From assembly GCA_015207195.1 (NCBI GenBank), contig JADEXJ010000037.1, positions 1 to 44,952 on the forward strand: 44,952 nucleotides of DNA. Reading direction: 5' to 3'. A model generated the notes under the pieces. That model was not told where the DNA came from. It saw only the letters and a list, made by a program, of their open reading frames with translations, and did not search any database. This stretch comes from Pleurocapsales cyanobacterium LEGE 10410 (GTDB taxonomy: Bacteria > Cyanobacteriota > Cyanobacteriia > Cyanobacteriales > Xenococcaceae). Positions 8,276-16,184 of this stretch are shown here, one piece after another; the first letter of the stretch is position 1; each line of letters starts with the position of its first letter. A program made the translations under genes and the position numbers.

Positions 8276-8314
8276 TTAGCGGTCGTACAATTCAATCCAA
8301 TCGACGTTGGTAAT

Positions 8315-9310
8315 TTATTTCAAATGAGACTTAAACCACTCGATAATTTGCTGCTCACTGTTTTCTCTATTAAAAGATAAAAAATGGTCGTCTTGATCGT
8401 AAACGATTAATTGATGAGGTTTACGATATTTTTGTAACTGCGCTACCAAAGCTAAAGCCTGAGTACTTAAGTTACATCGCCAGTCCATATCTCCATGTAA
8501 GATTAATATTGGAGAATTAAGCTTATCCGCCCAATATACCGCAGAGCGATCGCGCAAACACTCTTCTCGATTTTCTTTAAGACCTGGTATTATTTTCTCC
8601 CATCGAGGCAAAAGTTCGGGAAAAGTTGTTAAATTAGCTGCCAAATCTGACAAACCAGCAGTTACAGCTACAGCATTAACCTCGATACCATACTTTAAAG
8701 CTAAATAGCTGGTCATACCTCCTCGTGATTCACCGAGCATAAAAATATTATCTGGATCGATATATGCTAAAGATTTAGCAAGAGGAATTAAATTGAGAAC
8801 ATCGTTGAGATCTGCGCCACCAAACTCTTCTTGTCCCTGTCCTCCATCATTACCACGATATTGTGAGCCAATGACAACAAAGCCATTAGCTAAAAAATTA
8901 TAAAATCCGAACTTTAGTCCACATCTAGGAGTCAACTTTGATAATTCCAGGCTTCCACCTCGATTAAAAATAATTAATGGAAGCTTTCTATTGTTAGTGT
9001 CTTTTGGTTTCCAGATGTAGCCAACAACTTTTAAGCCATTGCTCCAATATTTAATTCGTTTACACTCAAGACCGATATAAGCTCTTTTACGTTCAAACTC
9101 TTCTTTGGTTGGAAGACAGGGTAATAATTGCTCTACAGGTTGCAAAACAACACCTTTTTGTCGAGCATATTTTAGTTCGGATAAATAGCCCTGCTTGCGT
9201 TTTTCGATAAAATCTTCATAGCTTCGCTGTTTTAGCAAGCAGATAGATTGTTCGACGATTGCGCCATCTTTGTTATTAGTAATCCTTTGCCAAATCTGAG
9301 AAAATTTCAT
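8315..9310 (-). CDS. Alpha/beta hydrolase, prolyl-oligopeptidase (S9)-like
   Basis: A 331-aa serine hydrolase. The nucleophile elbow GESRGGMTSYLALKYG carries Ser (about residue 195), the acid is in ILHGDMDWRC and the His in YDQDDHFLSF. FNRGGSLELS is the oxyanion-side strand. The layout, with a cap-like N-terminal 110 residues and no beta-propeller, is that of short dipeptidyl/acyl-peptidase-like hydrolases. No signal peptide is visible, so it is cytosolic. Substrate is unknown. It starts 6 bp after the cpeY stop, so the two are almost certainly co-transcribed. Confidence 0.85.
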   Translation of the reverse strand: MKFSQIWQRITNNKDGAIVEQSICLLKQRSYEDFIEKRKQGYLSELKYARQKGVVLQPVEQLLPCLPTKEEFERKRAYIGLECKRIKYWSNGLKVVGYIWKPKDTNNRKLPLIIFNRGGSLELSKLTPRCGLKFGFYNFLANGFVVIGSQYRGNDGGQGQEEFGGADLNDVLNLIPLAKSLAYIDPDNIFMLGESRGGMTSYLALKYGIEVNAVAVTAGLSDLAANLTTFPELLPRWEKIIPGLKENREECLRDRSAVYWADKLNSPILILHGDMDWRCNLSTQALALVAQLQKYRKPHQLIVYDQDDHFLSFNRENSEQQIIEWFKSHLK

Positions 9311-9316
9311 AGTTGG

Positions 9317-10600
9317 CTAGACATGATCGACTGAGTTTATCTCGTGATTTGCTTTAGCTCTAATCAAGAGATTTCGGTCGTCTGCTACTTCTGACCAACA
9401 GCTTTCACCTAGTTGCTCTAATGCTAGCAGACAAGCATACTTGAGATCGAAAATTGGTGTATCCAAAGTTTCTTTTAGGATAGGAATAGCTTGAGTCGCC
9501 TGAAGATTGCCAAGTGCGATCGCTGCTGCTGCGCGAGACTTTTGAAACTGAGGAGAAGTATTGTGCAAAGCTTCCACAATTAGATCGTAACCAGGCTGAT
9601 AATTTAATAATCCTAATAGTTTGATTACGTGAAAATGTGCGCCGTAGTCATTGTGTGCTTCCTCCGCATAGGTTTTAAGTAAAGCTGCGGGTGCTTGTTC
9701 TGGATAAGCTTCGATCAGAGTTTTGCTGGCTAAATAACAGCGTCCAAAATCGGTGTGGTATAGTTCTCTGATCAAAAATTCCAAGGTAGGTTTTTGATCG
9801 TATTCGTGTACCATTTCGATGTTTTGAGGGCGATCGCGAATTATTTGCTCCAAACTGGGTTCGATCTCGGCAAAGCTGACTTTGTTGGCAGCCAAACCCT
9901 TAGCAGCTAGTAACCTGATTCCTCGCAAGCGAAAGGCTACAGAAATGGGTGCTTTAGCGATGGCAGGAATTGCTTGATAATATTCCGCATCAATTAAATC
10001 CTGGATACAGGCACGCCTCGCATCTATATTGTCATGCTGGAGAAACTCAACTACCCGATCTAGTTGGCTGTAGTCACCACCGAGACGAGCTACAGAAGCG
10101 ATCGCTGCACTAGCAATAGGTTTGTCGTCATTATTAGTAAAAGGCTTAATACGCTCAATAGCTGGTTGATAATTGAGGTTAGCCAAAGTATGAATAATTA
10201 CGCGATAGGTTTGAGCGGGTTTAGTCAGTAAATTGGCAATTGCTTCCAAGATAGACTCATCTTCCGTCCCAATTTCTCCAATTGACCAGACGGCATTTTC
10301 TACCATTAAAGGATCTGACTCGCTCAAACAAGACTTGAGTATTGGTAAAGCTACAGTAGCTTTTAAACGTCCCAAGCTTTCTACCGCTTTACGCCTGGCA
10401 ATGCGGTTTTCTAGTACGGAGTTTCGATCTTCAATGGCTTCAATTAGTGCTTGAATAGACCTTGCGGTTGGAAAGTTGACCAAGTGTGCTGCCCCGACAT
10501 ACCGCTCTGAGGTGCCATCTTCGGTATCTAAGGGTTGTTTTAATAAGGCGATCGCCCGATCTTCAGTTAGGTTAAATATATTGGAAAATCTGTTATCCAT
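9317..10600 (-). CDS. cpeY: CpeY-like phycobilin lyase (HEAT repeat)
   Basis: E/F-type lyases attach bilins to cysteines of phycobiliproteins; CpeY acts on alpha-phycoerythrin with phycoerythrobilin. The 427-aa protein consists of HEAT repeats (for example RRKAVESLGRLKATVALPIL, VENAVWSIGEIGTEDESIL and AAAIALGNLQATQAIPIL). The length fits CpeY (about 430 aa) and not CpcE (about 270-280 aa), and the opening FNLTEDRAIALLKQPL is typical of this family. No phycobiliprotein structural gene is present in the window, so the locus is separate from any cpe cluster. The gene diverges from a second HEAT-repeat operon at 10746. Confidence 0.82.
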   Translation of the reverse strand: MDNRFSNIFNLTEDRAIALLKQPLDTEDGTSERYVGAAHLVNFPTARSIQALIEAIEDRNSVLENRIARRKAVESLGRLKATVALPILKSCLSESDPLMVENAVWSIGEIGTEDESILEAIANLLTKPAQTYRVIIHTLANLNYQPAIERIKPFTNNDDKPIASAAIASVARLGGDYSQLDRVVEFLQHDNIDARRACIQDLIDAEYYQAIPAIAKAPISVAFRLRGIRLLAAKGLAANKVSFAEIEPSLEQIIRDRPQNIEMVHEYDQKPTLEFLIRELYHTDFGRCYLASKTLIEAYPEQAPAALLKTYAEEAHNDYGAHFHVIKLLGLLNYQPGYDLIVEALHNTSPQFQKSRAAAAIALGNLQATQAIPILKETLDTPIFDLKYACLLALEQLGESCWSEVADDRNLLIRAKANHEINSVDHV

Positions 10601-10675
10601 TACTTTAATAAAGTTAACAATTGGATTCTAATTATTAAATAGTTTATAGCTTAAGAGCTGAGTTGATCTGGGGTA

Positions 10676-10692
10676 GTTTACTGTTAGTAAAC
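10676..10692. promoter_or_regulatory. Dyad in the cpeY divergent promoter region
   Basis: A perfect inverted repeat, gtttac-tgtta-gtaaac, lies in the 145-bp spacer between cpeY and the rightward 72-aa gene. Its central place between two divergent lyase-related genes makes it an operator candidate. It could also be a weak RNA hairpin. Confidence 0.4.
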
Positions 10693-10701
10693 AATCTGAG
10701 A

Positions 10702-10717
10702 AGATAAACAGATAAAC
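10702..10717. repeat. Tandem octamer agataaac x2 next to the dyad
   Basis: Two perfect head-to-tail copies of agataaac lie 9 bp after the dyad and 28 bp before the 72-aa start. Direct repeats of this kind can be activator sites just upstream of a -35 region. No experimental motif is known to me that matches. Confidence 0.35.
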
Positions 10718-10745
10718 AATATTCATTTAAAAAGACCTTGAGCAA

Positions 10746-10964
10746 ATGACCGATACTACCGTAACCGCAGAAGATTTAGCCGAGCTAATTGTCGAATTTG
10801 AAAAATATCGCGATCGCTTGGTTAGCGATACTTTAGAAGCTGCCAAAAAAGCCAAATTATCAAAAAAAGCAACTATGGCAAAATTAGAGCCTCAGCTTGC
10901 CGATATTGACTCCAAACTAGCAAGAATCCGCCAACAACAGGCTAATCTGACTGCGAATAGTTAA
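10746..10964 (+). CDS. Small helical conserved protein preceding the HEAT-repeat gene
   Basis: A 72-aa highly charged, all-helical protein (TAEDLAELIVEFEKYRDRL, then KKAKLSKKATMAKLEPQL and heptad-like SKLARIRQQQ). It has no membrane span or cysteine. Its TAA is followed immediately by the ATG of the 299-aa HEAT protein, which indicates an operon and probable translational coupling. Function is unknown; a chaperone-like or partner role for the HEAT protein is a guess from context only. Confidence 0.72.
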   Translation: MTDTTVTAEDLAELIVEFEKYRDRLVSDTLEAAKKAKLSKKATMAKLEPQLADIDSKLARIRQQQANLTANS

Positions 10965-11864
10965 ATGACCGATATGCCAGACACTTCCAGCAATGTCAAT
11001 CTGTCTCATGCAGAAACAGATCAGCTTCTAGCCCAAGTAAATCAGCAAATCGACCGAGGCACTTTTGATTATAGCGATCGCCACCTAATCTGGCAGATGA
11101 TCGAATGCTTGGGTGATACCAGAGGTTTAGTGAGACTGGGTTTCGCCGAGGCACTAGGTGTAGTAGGTAAACCCGCTGTCGATCCTTTAATCGATGCTTT
11201 GTTACATCATCCTAATGTAGTTGTCAGAAGAGCAGCAGGAAAAACCCTGACTTTAATTGAAGATCCCAAAGCAGTACCTCATTTGGTGTATGCTTTACTC
11301 AACGATCGAGATACCGTAGTACAGGCTTCCGCCATTGGTGCGCTGGCGCGGAGCGGAGAAACAGCGGTAACGCCATTATTAGAAGTATTAGCTTCTGCCG
11401 ATTCTACTGAAAGTAATAAGGGACATGCAGCCTGGGCATTAGCGTTTATCGGTGCCAAGGCAAAAGATAAGCTATATGCAGCCTACAGTTCAGATTCCCC
11501 TGAAGTCAGATCGGCAGTAGTAGGGGCGATCGCTAAAGTAGCCGAAGAAAATGAGGATACTCAGGCATTAGATCTGTTAGTCAACTCTTTAAATGACACC
11601 GCAGCTAACGTCCGTAGCGAAGCAGCAGCAGTATTGGGTAACTTAAAATATCAGCCAGCAATTCCCAGTCTGACAAAACTACTAAATCATCCTGAAGGAG
11701 CAACCCGCAAGTCAGCAGCTTTGTCTTTGATGAAAATAGGCGATCGCACTTCAATCGAACCATTAGAAACGGCTTTAGCCAAAGAAAGCGATCTAGGAAT
11801 TAAAAAAGCTATTTCTCTAGCTATTTCTTTACTACAAAGACAATCCGAAGCAGATGACTGGTAG
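10965..11864 (+). CDS. HEAT-repeat protein, phycobilin lyase/NblB-like (possibly CpeF)
   Basis: A 299-aa protein made of about seven HEAT repeats: RGLVRLGFAEALGVVGKPAV, NVVVRRAAGKTLTLIEDPKA, DTVVQASAIGALARSGETAV, SPEVRSAVVGAIAKVAEEN, ANVRSEAAAVLGNLKYQPAI and GATRKSAALSLMKIGDRTSI. Such proteins are E/F-type bilin lyases or the NblB bilin-handling factor. Length is nearer to CpeF/MpeU-type lyases (about 300 aa) than to CpcF, IaiH or NblB (about 210-220 aa). CpeF ligates the doubly attached bilin on beta-phycoerythrin. Opposite orientation to a cpeY homologue across one control region supports a phycoerythrin role, but I cannot separate CpeF from related subfamilies by eye. Confidence 0.75.
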   Translation: MTDMPDTSSNVNLSHAETDQLLAQVNQQIDRGTFDYSDRHLIWQMIECLGDTRGLVRLGFAEALGVVGKPAVDPLIDALLHHPNVVVRRAAGKTLTLIEDPKAVPHLVYALLNDRDTVVQASAIGALARSGETAVTPLLEVLASADSTESNKGHAAWALAFIGAKAKDKLYAAYSSDSPEVRSAVVGAIAKVAEENEDTQALDLLVNSLNDTAANVRSEAAAVLGNLKYQPAIPSLTKLLNHPEGATRKSAALSLMKIGDRTSIEPLETALAKESDLGIKKAISLAISLLQRQSEADDW

Positions 11865-11916
11865 ACTACTAAGTAAGTAGGTGGGGTAATTAAATAGAAG
11901 ATAATTGGTCAGCTTG

Positions 11917-11948
11917 GGGAGATAGGGAGTTAGGGAGATAGGGAAGAA
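11917..11948 (+). repeat. Short tandem repeat, period 8
   Basis: Four units of an octamer follow one another: gggagata, gggagtta, gggagata, gggaagaa. This is the kind of G-rich short tandem repeat common in spacers of multicellular and coccoid cyanobacteria. It lies between the convergent ends of the HEAT gene and the helicase gene. Confidence 0.7.
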
Positions 11949-12010
11949 ATAAGATGTTTGGGTGTGATAAATTGTCGATAACTGTTTTTCTACTCTCAGC
12001 CAAACTTCCG

Positions 12011-14932
12011 TTAAATAGGAAAGCGTTTCATCATCGAACCTGCTTCCCTGGCATTATTAGATAAGGTAGAAGAGATGTCAGGAATCTGAGGGATCTGAGA
12101 CAAAACATCAACGGTGCGACGTAACATTCTGACAATATCTCCTTCCGCCAGGCTGACGCTCTCGCAAAGATCGTTCCAATCCATGCCCAACGCCCACTGT
12201 TCGCACAATCCTACTAGCTCATATTCCCGCCAAACTGGTAACCCTACCCCATGACGACGCTGTACCTGAAATAAACGAGTCCGTATTTCTCGTAAAGTTA
12301 GGGCAGAATCAGTTTCGGAAATACTATCACTTGGTTTTCTGACACCTAATACCTCTAATACCTCTTTAGGGGGAGGAAAGTCGCACCAGAGATCGGCACG
12401 GGGCGTTTCGGTAATCAAAGCGCAGACGGTGGCTGCTAGGTGGTGGGGTTCTAAATGTTCTAATTTTCCTGAAACAAATACCAATGCCAGCCAAAGCTCG
12501 TTATCTCCTCGGATAGTAGCTGCTGCTTGCCCCAAAAAAGTAGGACTATATTCATTTAAAGCTTCAAATTCCTGCAAAACTTCGATTAAACTAAGAAATT
12601 CTGACCAATAGTAAGACTGGTTGAATTTTTGCTTTTGATATTTGATTTGAATTTTATGTAATTTTTCCCGTAGCTGGAGACGCTTATTGTGTTTCTTGAG
12701 TAAACGATTGGGGTTATCCACCTGCTGTACTGGATGTTTGTCAATTTCTTGGTGAACGGCATCTAATTTCTGCTGTTGTTCTATAACTTCAGGGGCAGAA
12801 GGTGTAGGAATCAGATAATCAGAGATTTGCTTGACGGCGATCGCCGTGGATTCATCGCCTTTACGCCACTTGCCTAGTTTGAGATTATCCAACGGGGGTA
12901 AAGAAATCTCGTTTAAGTCTCGATCTTTGAAAGCTCCTGCGTTGATTTCAGTAATATCAGCATTAGCTGCAACATACCAGTAATTATCTACCCCTAGGCA
13001 CAGCAAATTGTCAGCCTTGCCCGAACCTGGCACCTTAGTCACCAATACCGCAGCCAAAGGAGAATTAAGCCGAATATGTTTACCCTTTAAACCGACTATT
13101 CTTCCTGGCTGAAGCTGAGAAATCAGAGGTTTGATCGCGCTTTTACGAGTGGCTTCTGCTTGCTGTTGCAAAATCTCTAGCAGTCGCTGTTCTTCCCTGG
13201 CACGTTCTCGCAGTTTTTGATAGCTAGCTAATTGCCCAGAAGAGACGGATGCCAAAGCCACATCTAATTTAGCCAGTTCGGTAGTGATTTCGGCGATCGC
13301 CATTTGTTCGGGAGCAAGTCTTTTTTGCGAAAGGTATTCGGCAAAACTTCTTTCTAACAGTTCTTTGACTTTAGGCAGGCTGTATTTTTGCAGTAAATTC
13401 AACACCATGCCATAGGAGGGCGTAAACCAACTTCTTAAAGGTTCAGCACCAGAAGTTGCCAAAAATGCTGCTTCTTTTGCTCCTTCAAAGGGGGTTTGCA
13501 CCGTTACTACATGACCTACCCGATCTTTTCCTCTCCTACCAGCCCTACCCGAAATTTGCAAAAATTCTGAAGGACTCAGCATACTGTGTCCTCCATCGGT
13601 GCGCTTGGACAAAGCGGACATGACCGTAGTGCGGGCGGGCATATTGATCCCCGCTGCCAAGGTAGCAGTCGCAAAGACAATTTTTACTAATCCCATTTCA
13701 AACAGTCTTTCTACCAATTCTTTCCAGGCTGGTAATAGCCCCGCATGGTGAGAAGCAATGCCCCGCATCAAAGGTTCAATCTGATCGATTCTGGCAATTT
13801 GCGAATTTTCGCAGAGGAACTGCCACATCAGATACTTTTGGTTGGGGTTAGCTGCAAAATATTGAGTTAAATTGATCTCCGCCCCTTCATTGACTGCCAG
13901 ATAATCTCTCAGTAAGTCGGTTAGTTCTGGATTTGAGTCAGCAAAATAATCTAATAATGCCGTTTGTAGCTCGATGTTATTGGTCAAAAAGAAATAGAGC
14001 AGGATGCTTTCTATTTGCTGTCCTTCTTCTGGAGTGACTAAATTTAAAGCATCTATAGTATCTACTGCTTTGTCGCAACCCCGACGACTAAAGATAATAT
14101 AGATTGCGGGCAGCATATCCTTTTTTTGTAGCTGCTGTACTACCTGATAAATTTTAGGACAGTCTTTGATTTTAGGTCGCTTGGGCTTTTGTCCTTGATG
14201 AGGTAGGGCAGCTTTAAGCTTGGGATTAATCTGAGTTTCGTTTTGATTTAATAGTCGGTGAATCCCACGGCGATCGCAAAAGTAGTATCTTAAGGGAACG
14301 GGACGAAAATCTGAATTGATTAACTCGCATTCGTATTTTTCTCCTTCGTCTGGATTAGAATTGCGCACCTCAGTAATCCAGTCGGTTAACTCTCGTGGAT
14401 TACCGATAGTAGCGGAAAGAGCCACCAGCTGTATTTGCGGAGGACAGTAAATAATTGATTCTTCCCATACCGTACCCCGAAAGCGATTGCTGATATAGTG
14501 GCATTCATCCAATACCACGGCTTCCACGTTTTCTAGAGTTGTTCCCAACTGTCCAATAGGTGTCTCGTAGAGCATATTACGGAAGATTTCCGTGGTCATC
14601 ACCACTATATCCGCATTGGGATTGACGATCGTATCTCCTGTCAACAAACCAATTCGGCGAGAGTCTCCCCCACCAAACTGTTCCTGAAAATCTCTGAATT
14701 TCTGGTTAGAAAGAGCCTTGAGTGGCGTGGTGTAAAAGACTCGCTTTCTATGTTGTAGAGCGCGATGAATAGCATATTCTCCAATTAAGGTTTTTCCCGA
14801 ACCCGTAGGAGCGCAGATTACCACAGACTTATTAGCTGCTAAGGCTGCGATCGCCTTTTTTTGGAATTCGTCAAGCTCAAAGGGAAATAATTCTTGCGGA
14901 TTTAACTCAGAAGTAAAAGCGATTGGATTCAC
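12011..14932 (-). CDS. Ski2/Mtr4-like DExH RNA helicase
   Basis: A 973-aa ATP-dependent RNA helicase. Domain order: RecA1 with motif I APTGSGKT at residues 41-48, motif Ia TPLKALSNQK, motif II DECH and motif III SAT; RecA2 with ASHHAGLLP, FATATLAAGINMPART and motif VI QISGRAGRRG; then a winged helix and a C-terminal DSHCT-like helical bundle. Such proteins occur in cyanobacteria and in plastids (ISE2-type) and act in RNA processing, including rRNA maturation. An insertion of about 90 residues lies in RecA2 between IFSRRGCDKAV and the ASHHAGL motif. The start is a GTG (minus strand, 14930-14932) in acttgtgaatcc; no ATG fits the family N-terminus better. Confidence 0.9.
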   Translation of the reverse strand: MNPIAFTSELNPQELFPFELDEFQKKAIAALAANKSVVICAPTGSGKTLIGEYAIHRALQHRKRVFYTTPLKALSNQKFRDFQEQFGGGDSRRIGLLTGDTIVNPNADIVVMTTEIFRNMLYETPIGQLGTTLENVEAVVLDECHYISNRFRGTVWEESIIYCPPQIQLVALSATIGNPRELTDWITEVRNSNPDEGEKYECELINSDFRPVPLRYYFCDRRGIHRLLNQNETQINPKLKAALPHQGQKPKRPKIKDCPKIYQVVQQLQKKDMLPAIYIIFSRRGCDKAVDTIDALNLVTPEEGQQIESILLYFFLTNNIELQTALLDYFADSNPELTDLLRDYLAVNEGAEINLTQYFAANPNQKYLMWQFLCENSQIARIDQIEPLMRGIASHHAGLLPAWKELVERLFEMGLVKIVFATATLAAGINMPARTTVMSALSKRTDGGHSMLSPSEFLQISGRAGRRGKDRVGHVVTVQTPFEGAKEAAFLATSGAEPLRSWFTPSYGMVLNLLQKYSLPKVKELLERSFAEYLSQKRLAPEQMAIAEITTELAKLDVALASVSSGQLASYQKLRERAREEQRLLEILQQQAEATRKSAIKPLISQLQPGRIVGLKGKHIRLNSPLAAVLVTKVPGSGKADNLLCLGVDNYWYVAANADITEINAGAFKDRDLNEISLPPLDNLKLGKWRKGDESTAIAVKQISDYLIPTPSAPEVIEQQQKLDAVHQEIDKHPVQQVDNPNRLLKKHNKRLQLREKLHKIQIKYQKQKFNQSYYWSEFLSLIEVLQEFEALNEYSPTFLGQAAATIRGDNELWLALVFVSGKLEHLEPHHLAATVCALITETPRADLWCDFPPPKEVLEVLGVRKPSDSISETDSALTLREIRTRLFQVQRRHGVGLPVWREYELVGLCEQWALGMDWNDLCESVSLAEGDIVRMLRRTVDVLSQIPQIPDISSTLSNNAREAGSMMKRFPI

Positions 14933-15097
14933 AAGTGTTTCTAGAAGGACAGACTCAAGGTCATAATATTAAACTGAATTTATATATTGTGACATTTTTG
15001 TCGATTTTGTGACTTGGGATGCTCTAAGCCTCTAAATTTCTAACTGTTTTTGGCTCGCCATTTGGTTGTTAGACAGATTGATGCCCACTTTCACTAG

Positions 15098-15319
15098 TTA
15101 AAACTCAGCAATATCTCTAATCAATCTTACTTTAGAGCTAATGTAATCCATCAAAGACTGGCGATCGTGCAACTTAAAAGCAGAATTTCTCTCTATTTGT
15201 TTGATAATCTGCTCGATCAAGTCATTATCATTCAACTGTAGTAATGCTTTTTTGTTAATAGTTTCTACAGAAGACCAAACCGCGTGTATGATGCTCGACT
15301 CTATGTTGGTATTTCTCAT
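15098..15319 (-). CDS. Small hypothetical protein
   Basis: A 73-aa helical protein with ALLQLNDNDLIEQIIKQIER and a C-terminal SSKVRLIRDIAEF. No membrane span, signal peptide or metal site. The gene stands alone between the helicase and the pentapeptide gene with spacers of 165 bp on both sides. The balanced composition and lack of a competing frame favour a real gene; I do not recognise a family. Confidence 0.55.
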   Translation of the reverse strand: MRNTNIESSIIHAVWSSVETINKKALLQLNDNDLIEQIIKQIERNSAFKLHDRQSLMDYISSKVRLIRDIAEF

Positions 15320-15392
15320 ATTGGAACCATAACCTGCTAACTATCTATGATGAGGCAAATTTCACTACAGTAGGCAAACCAACACAAATATT

Positions 15393-15416
15393 AAAAAACC
15401 CTTAAAAAACTTAAGG
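15393..15416 (-). terminator. Intrinsic terminator of the pentapeptide gene
   Basis: On the minus strand ccttaa pairs with ttaagg around a five-base loop and is followed by gggtttttta, giving a U-run. It lies 70 bp after the stop of the leftward pentapeptide gene. Confidence 0.6.
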
Positions 15417-15485
15417 ATTTTCTAAAAGGTGCTTATGAAGCATGATTTGACTTGGAACAAGTTAGCTTATATGCCCCACGCAGTT

Positions 15486-15995
15486 TTAAGGACAATATAA
15501 AGTATCTTTGGTGTTTCTACCCGTAGTAGGATTTGTCCCGCTGGCTGTTTCACACAGCTGCTTTTCTGTAGTCGGGCTTAACAATGCTGCGGTGAAATCG
15601 GCTCCCGTGATAGTAGCTCCTTGCAGCATGGCATTAGTTAGATATGCTCCTTCTAGAACTGCATTAGTTAGATTGGCACCAGTCAAGCGAGTAGATTCTA
15701 AACTAGAATAACGTAAATCCGAGCCTTCTAAATTGGCATGGGATAAATTAGCCCCAAAAAAACGAACTCCTATAGCCTTGGAAAAACTAAGGTCGCTATC
15801 TCTCAAATTAGAATGATCGAAACTAGCATCGGTCAAGTCTTGATGGGAGAAATCCGCGTTAGTTAGTACTTGCTTATTATAATCTGCACTCCAAGCAGGC
15901 ATAATGCTCACAGAGAAGGCAATGATCGAGGCGAGAATTAAGGTAAAAAGGTTATTTACAACACAGGATAAAGAATATTTAATTTTAGGCTTCAT
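15486..15995 (-). CDS. Secreted pentapeptide-repeat protein
   Basis: Using the ATG at 15995 gives a 169-aa protein with a clear signal peptide: basic start MKPKIKYS, hydrophobic core LFTLILASIIAFSVSI and a cleavage-type MPAWSAD. The frame runs open to 16094 but the added 33 residues would bury the signal, so I reject them. The mature part has about 16 pentapeptide repeats of type A(D/N)LXX (TNADFSHQDLTDASFDHSNL, HANLEGSDLRYSSLES, TGANLTNAVLEGAYL) forming a right-handed beta helix. Two cysteines, in QLCETASG and at DTLYCP near the end, could form a disulfide. It resembles lumenal or periplasmic pentapeptide proteins; role unknown. Confidence 0.85.
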   Translation of the reverse strand: MKPKIKYSLSCVVNNLFTLILASIIAFSVSIMPAWSADYNKQVLTNADFSHQDLTDASFDHSNLRDSDLSFSKAIGVRFFGANLSHANLEGSDLRYSSLESTRLTGANLTNAVLEGAYLTNAMLQGATITGADFTAALLSPTTEKQLCETASGTNPTTGRNTKDTLYCP

Positions 15996-16184
15996 TTCAT
16001 TGTTTGATATTTCGTCAGTTAAAAAAATATTATTAGAAAACAGCCAGATCGATCGGCAAATCATGAATATTTGTTTTCTAAGTATCTGGGGCAAATTACT
16101 ATAGTAGGCTAATCAGTTATAGCTATTCTAAATAGAAACCAGTCGATAACAAAAAAACAATCCACATTAAACTTATTTTCATCA

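Noticed and set aside
14987-15013. Two copies of ttgtgac as a CRP-type operator
   Set aside because: The copies are in direct, not inverted, orientation and 20 bp apart, so they do not form the palindromic CRP site.
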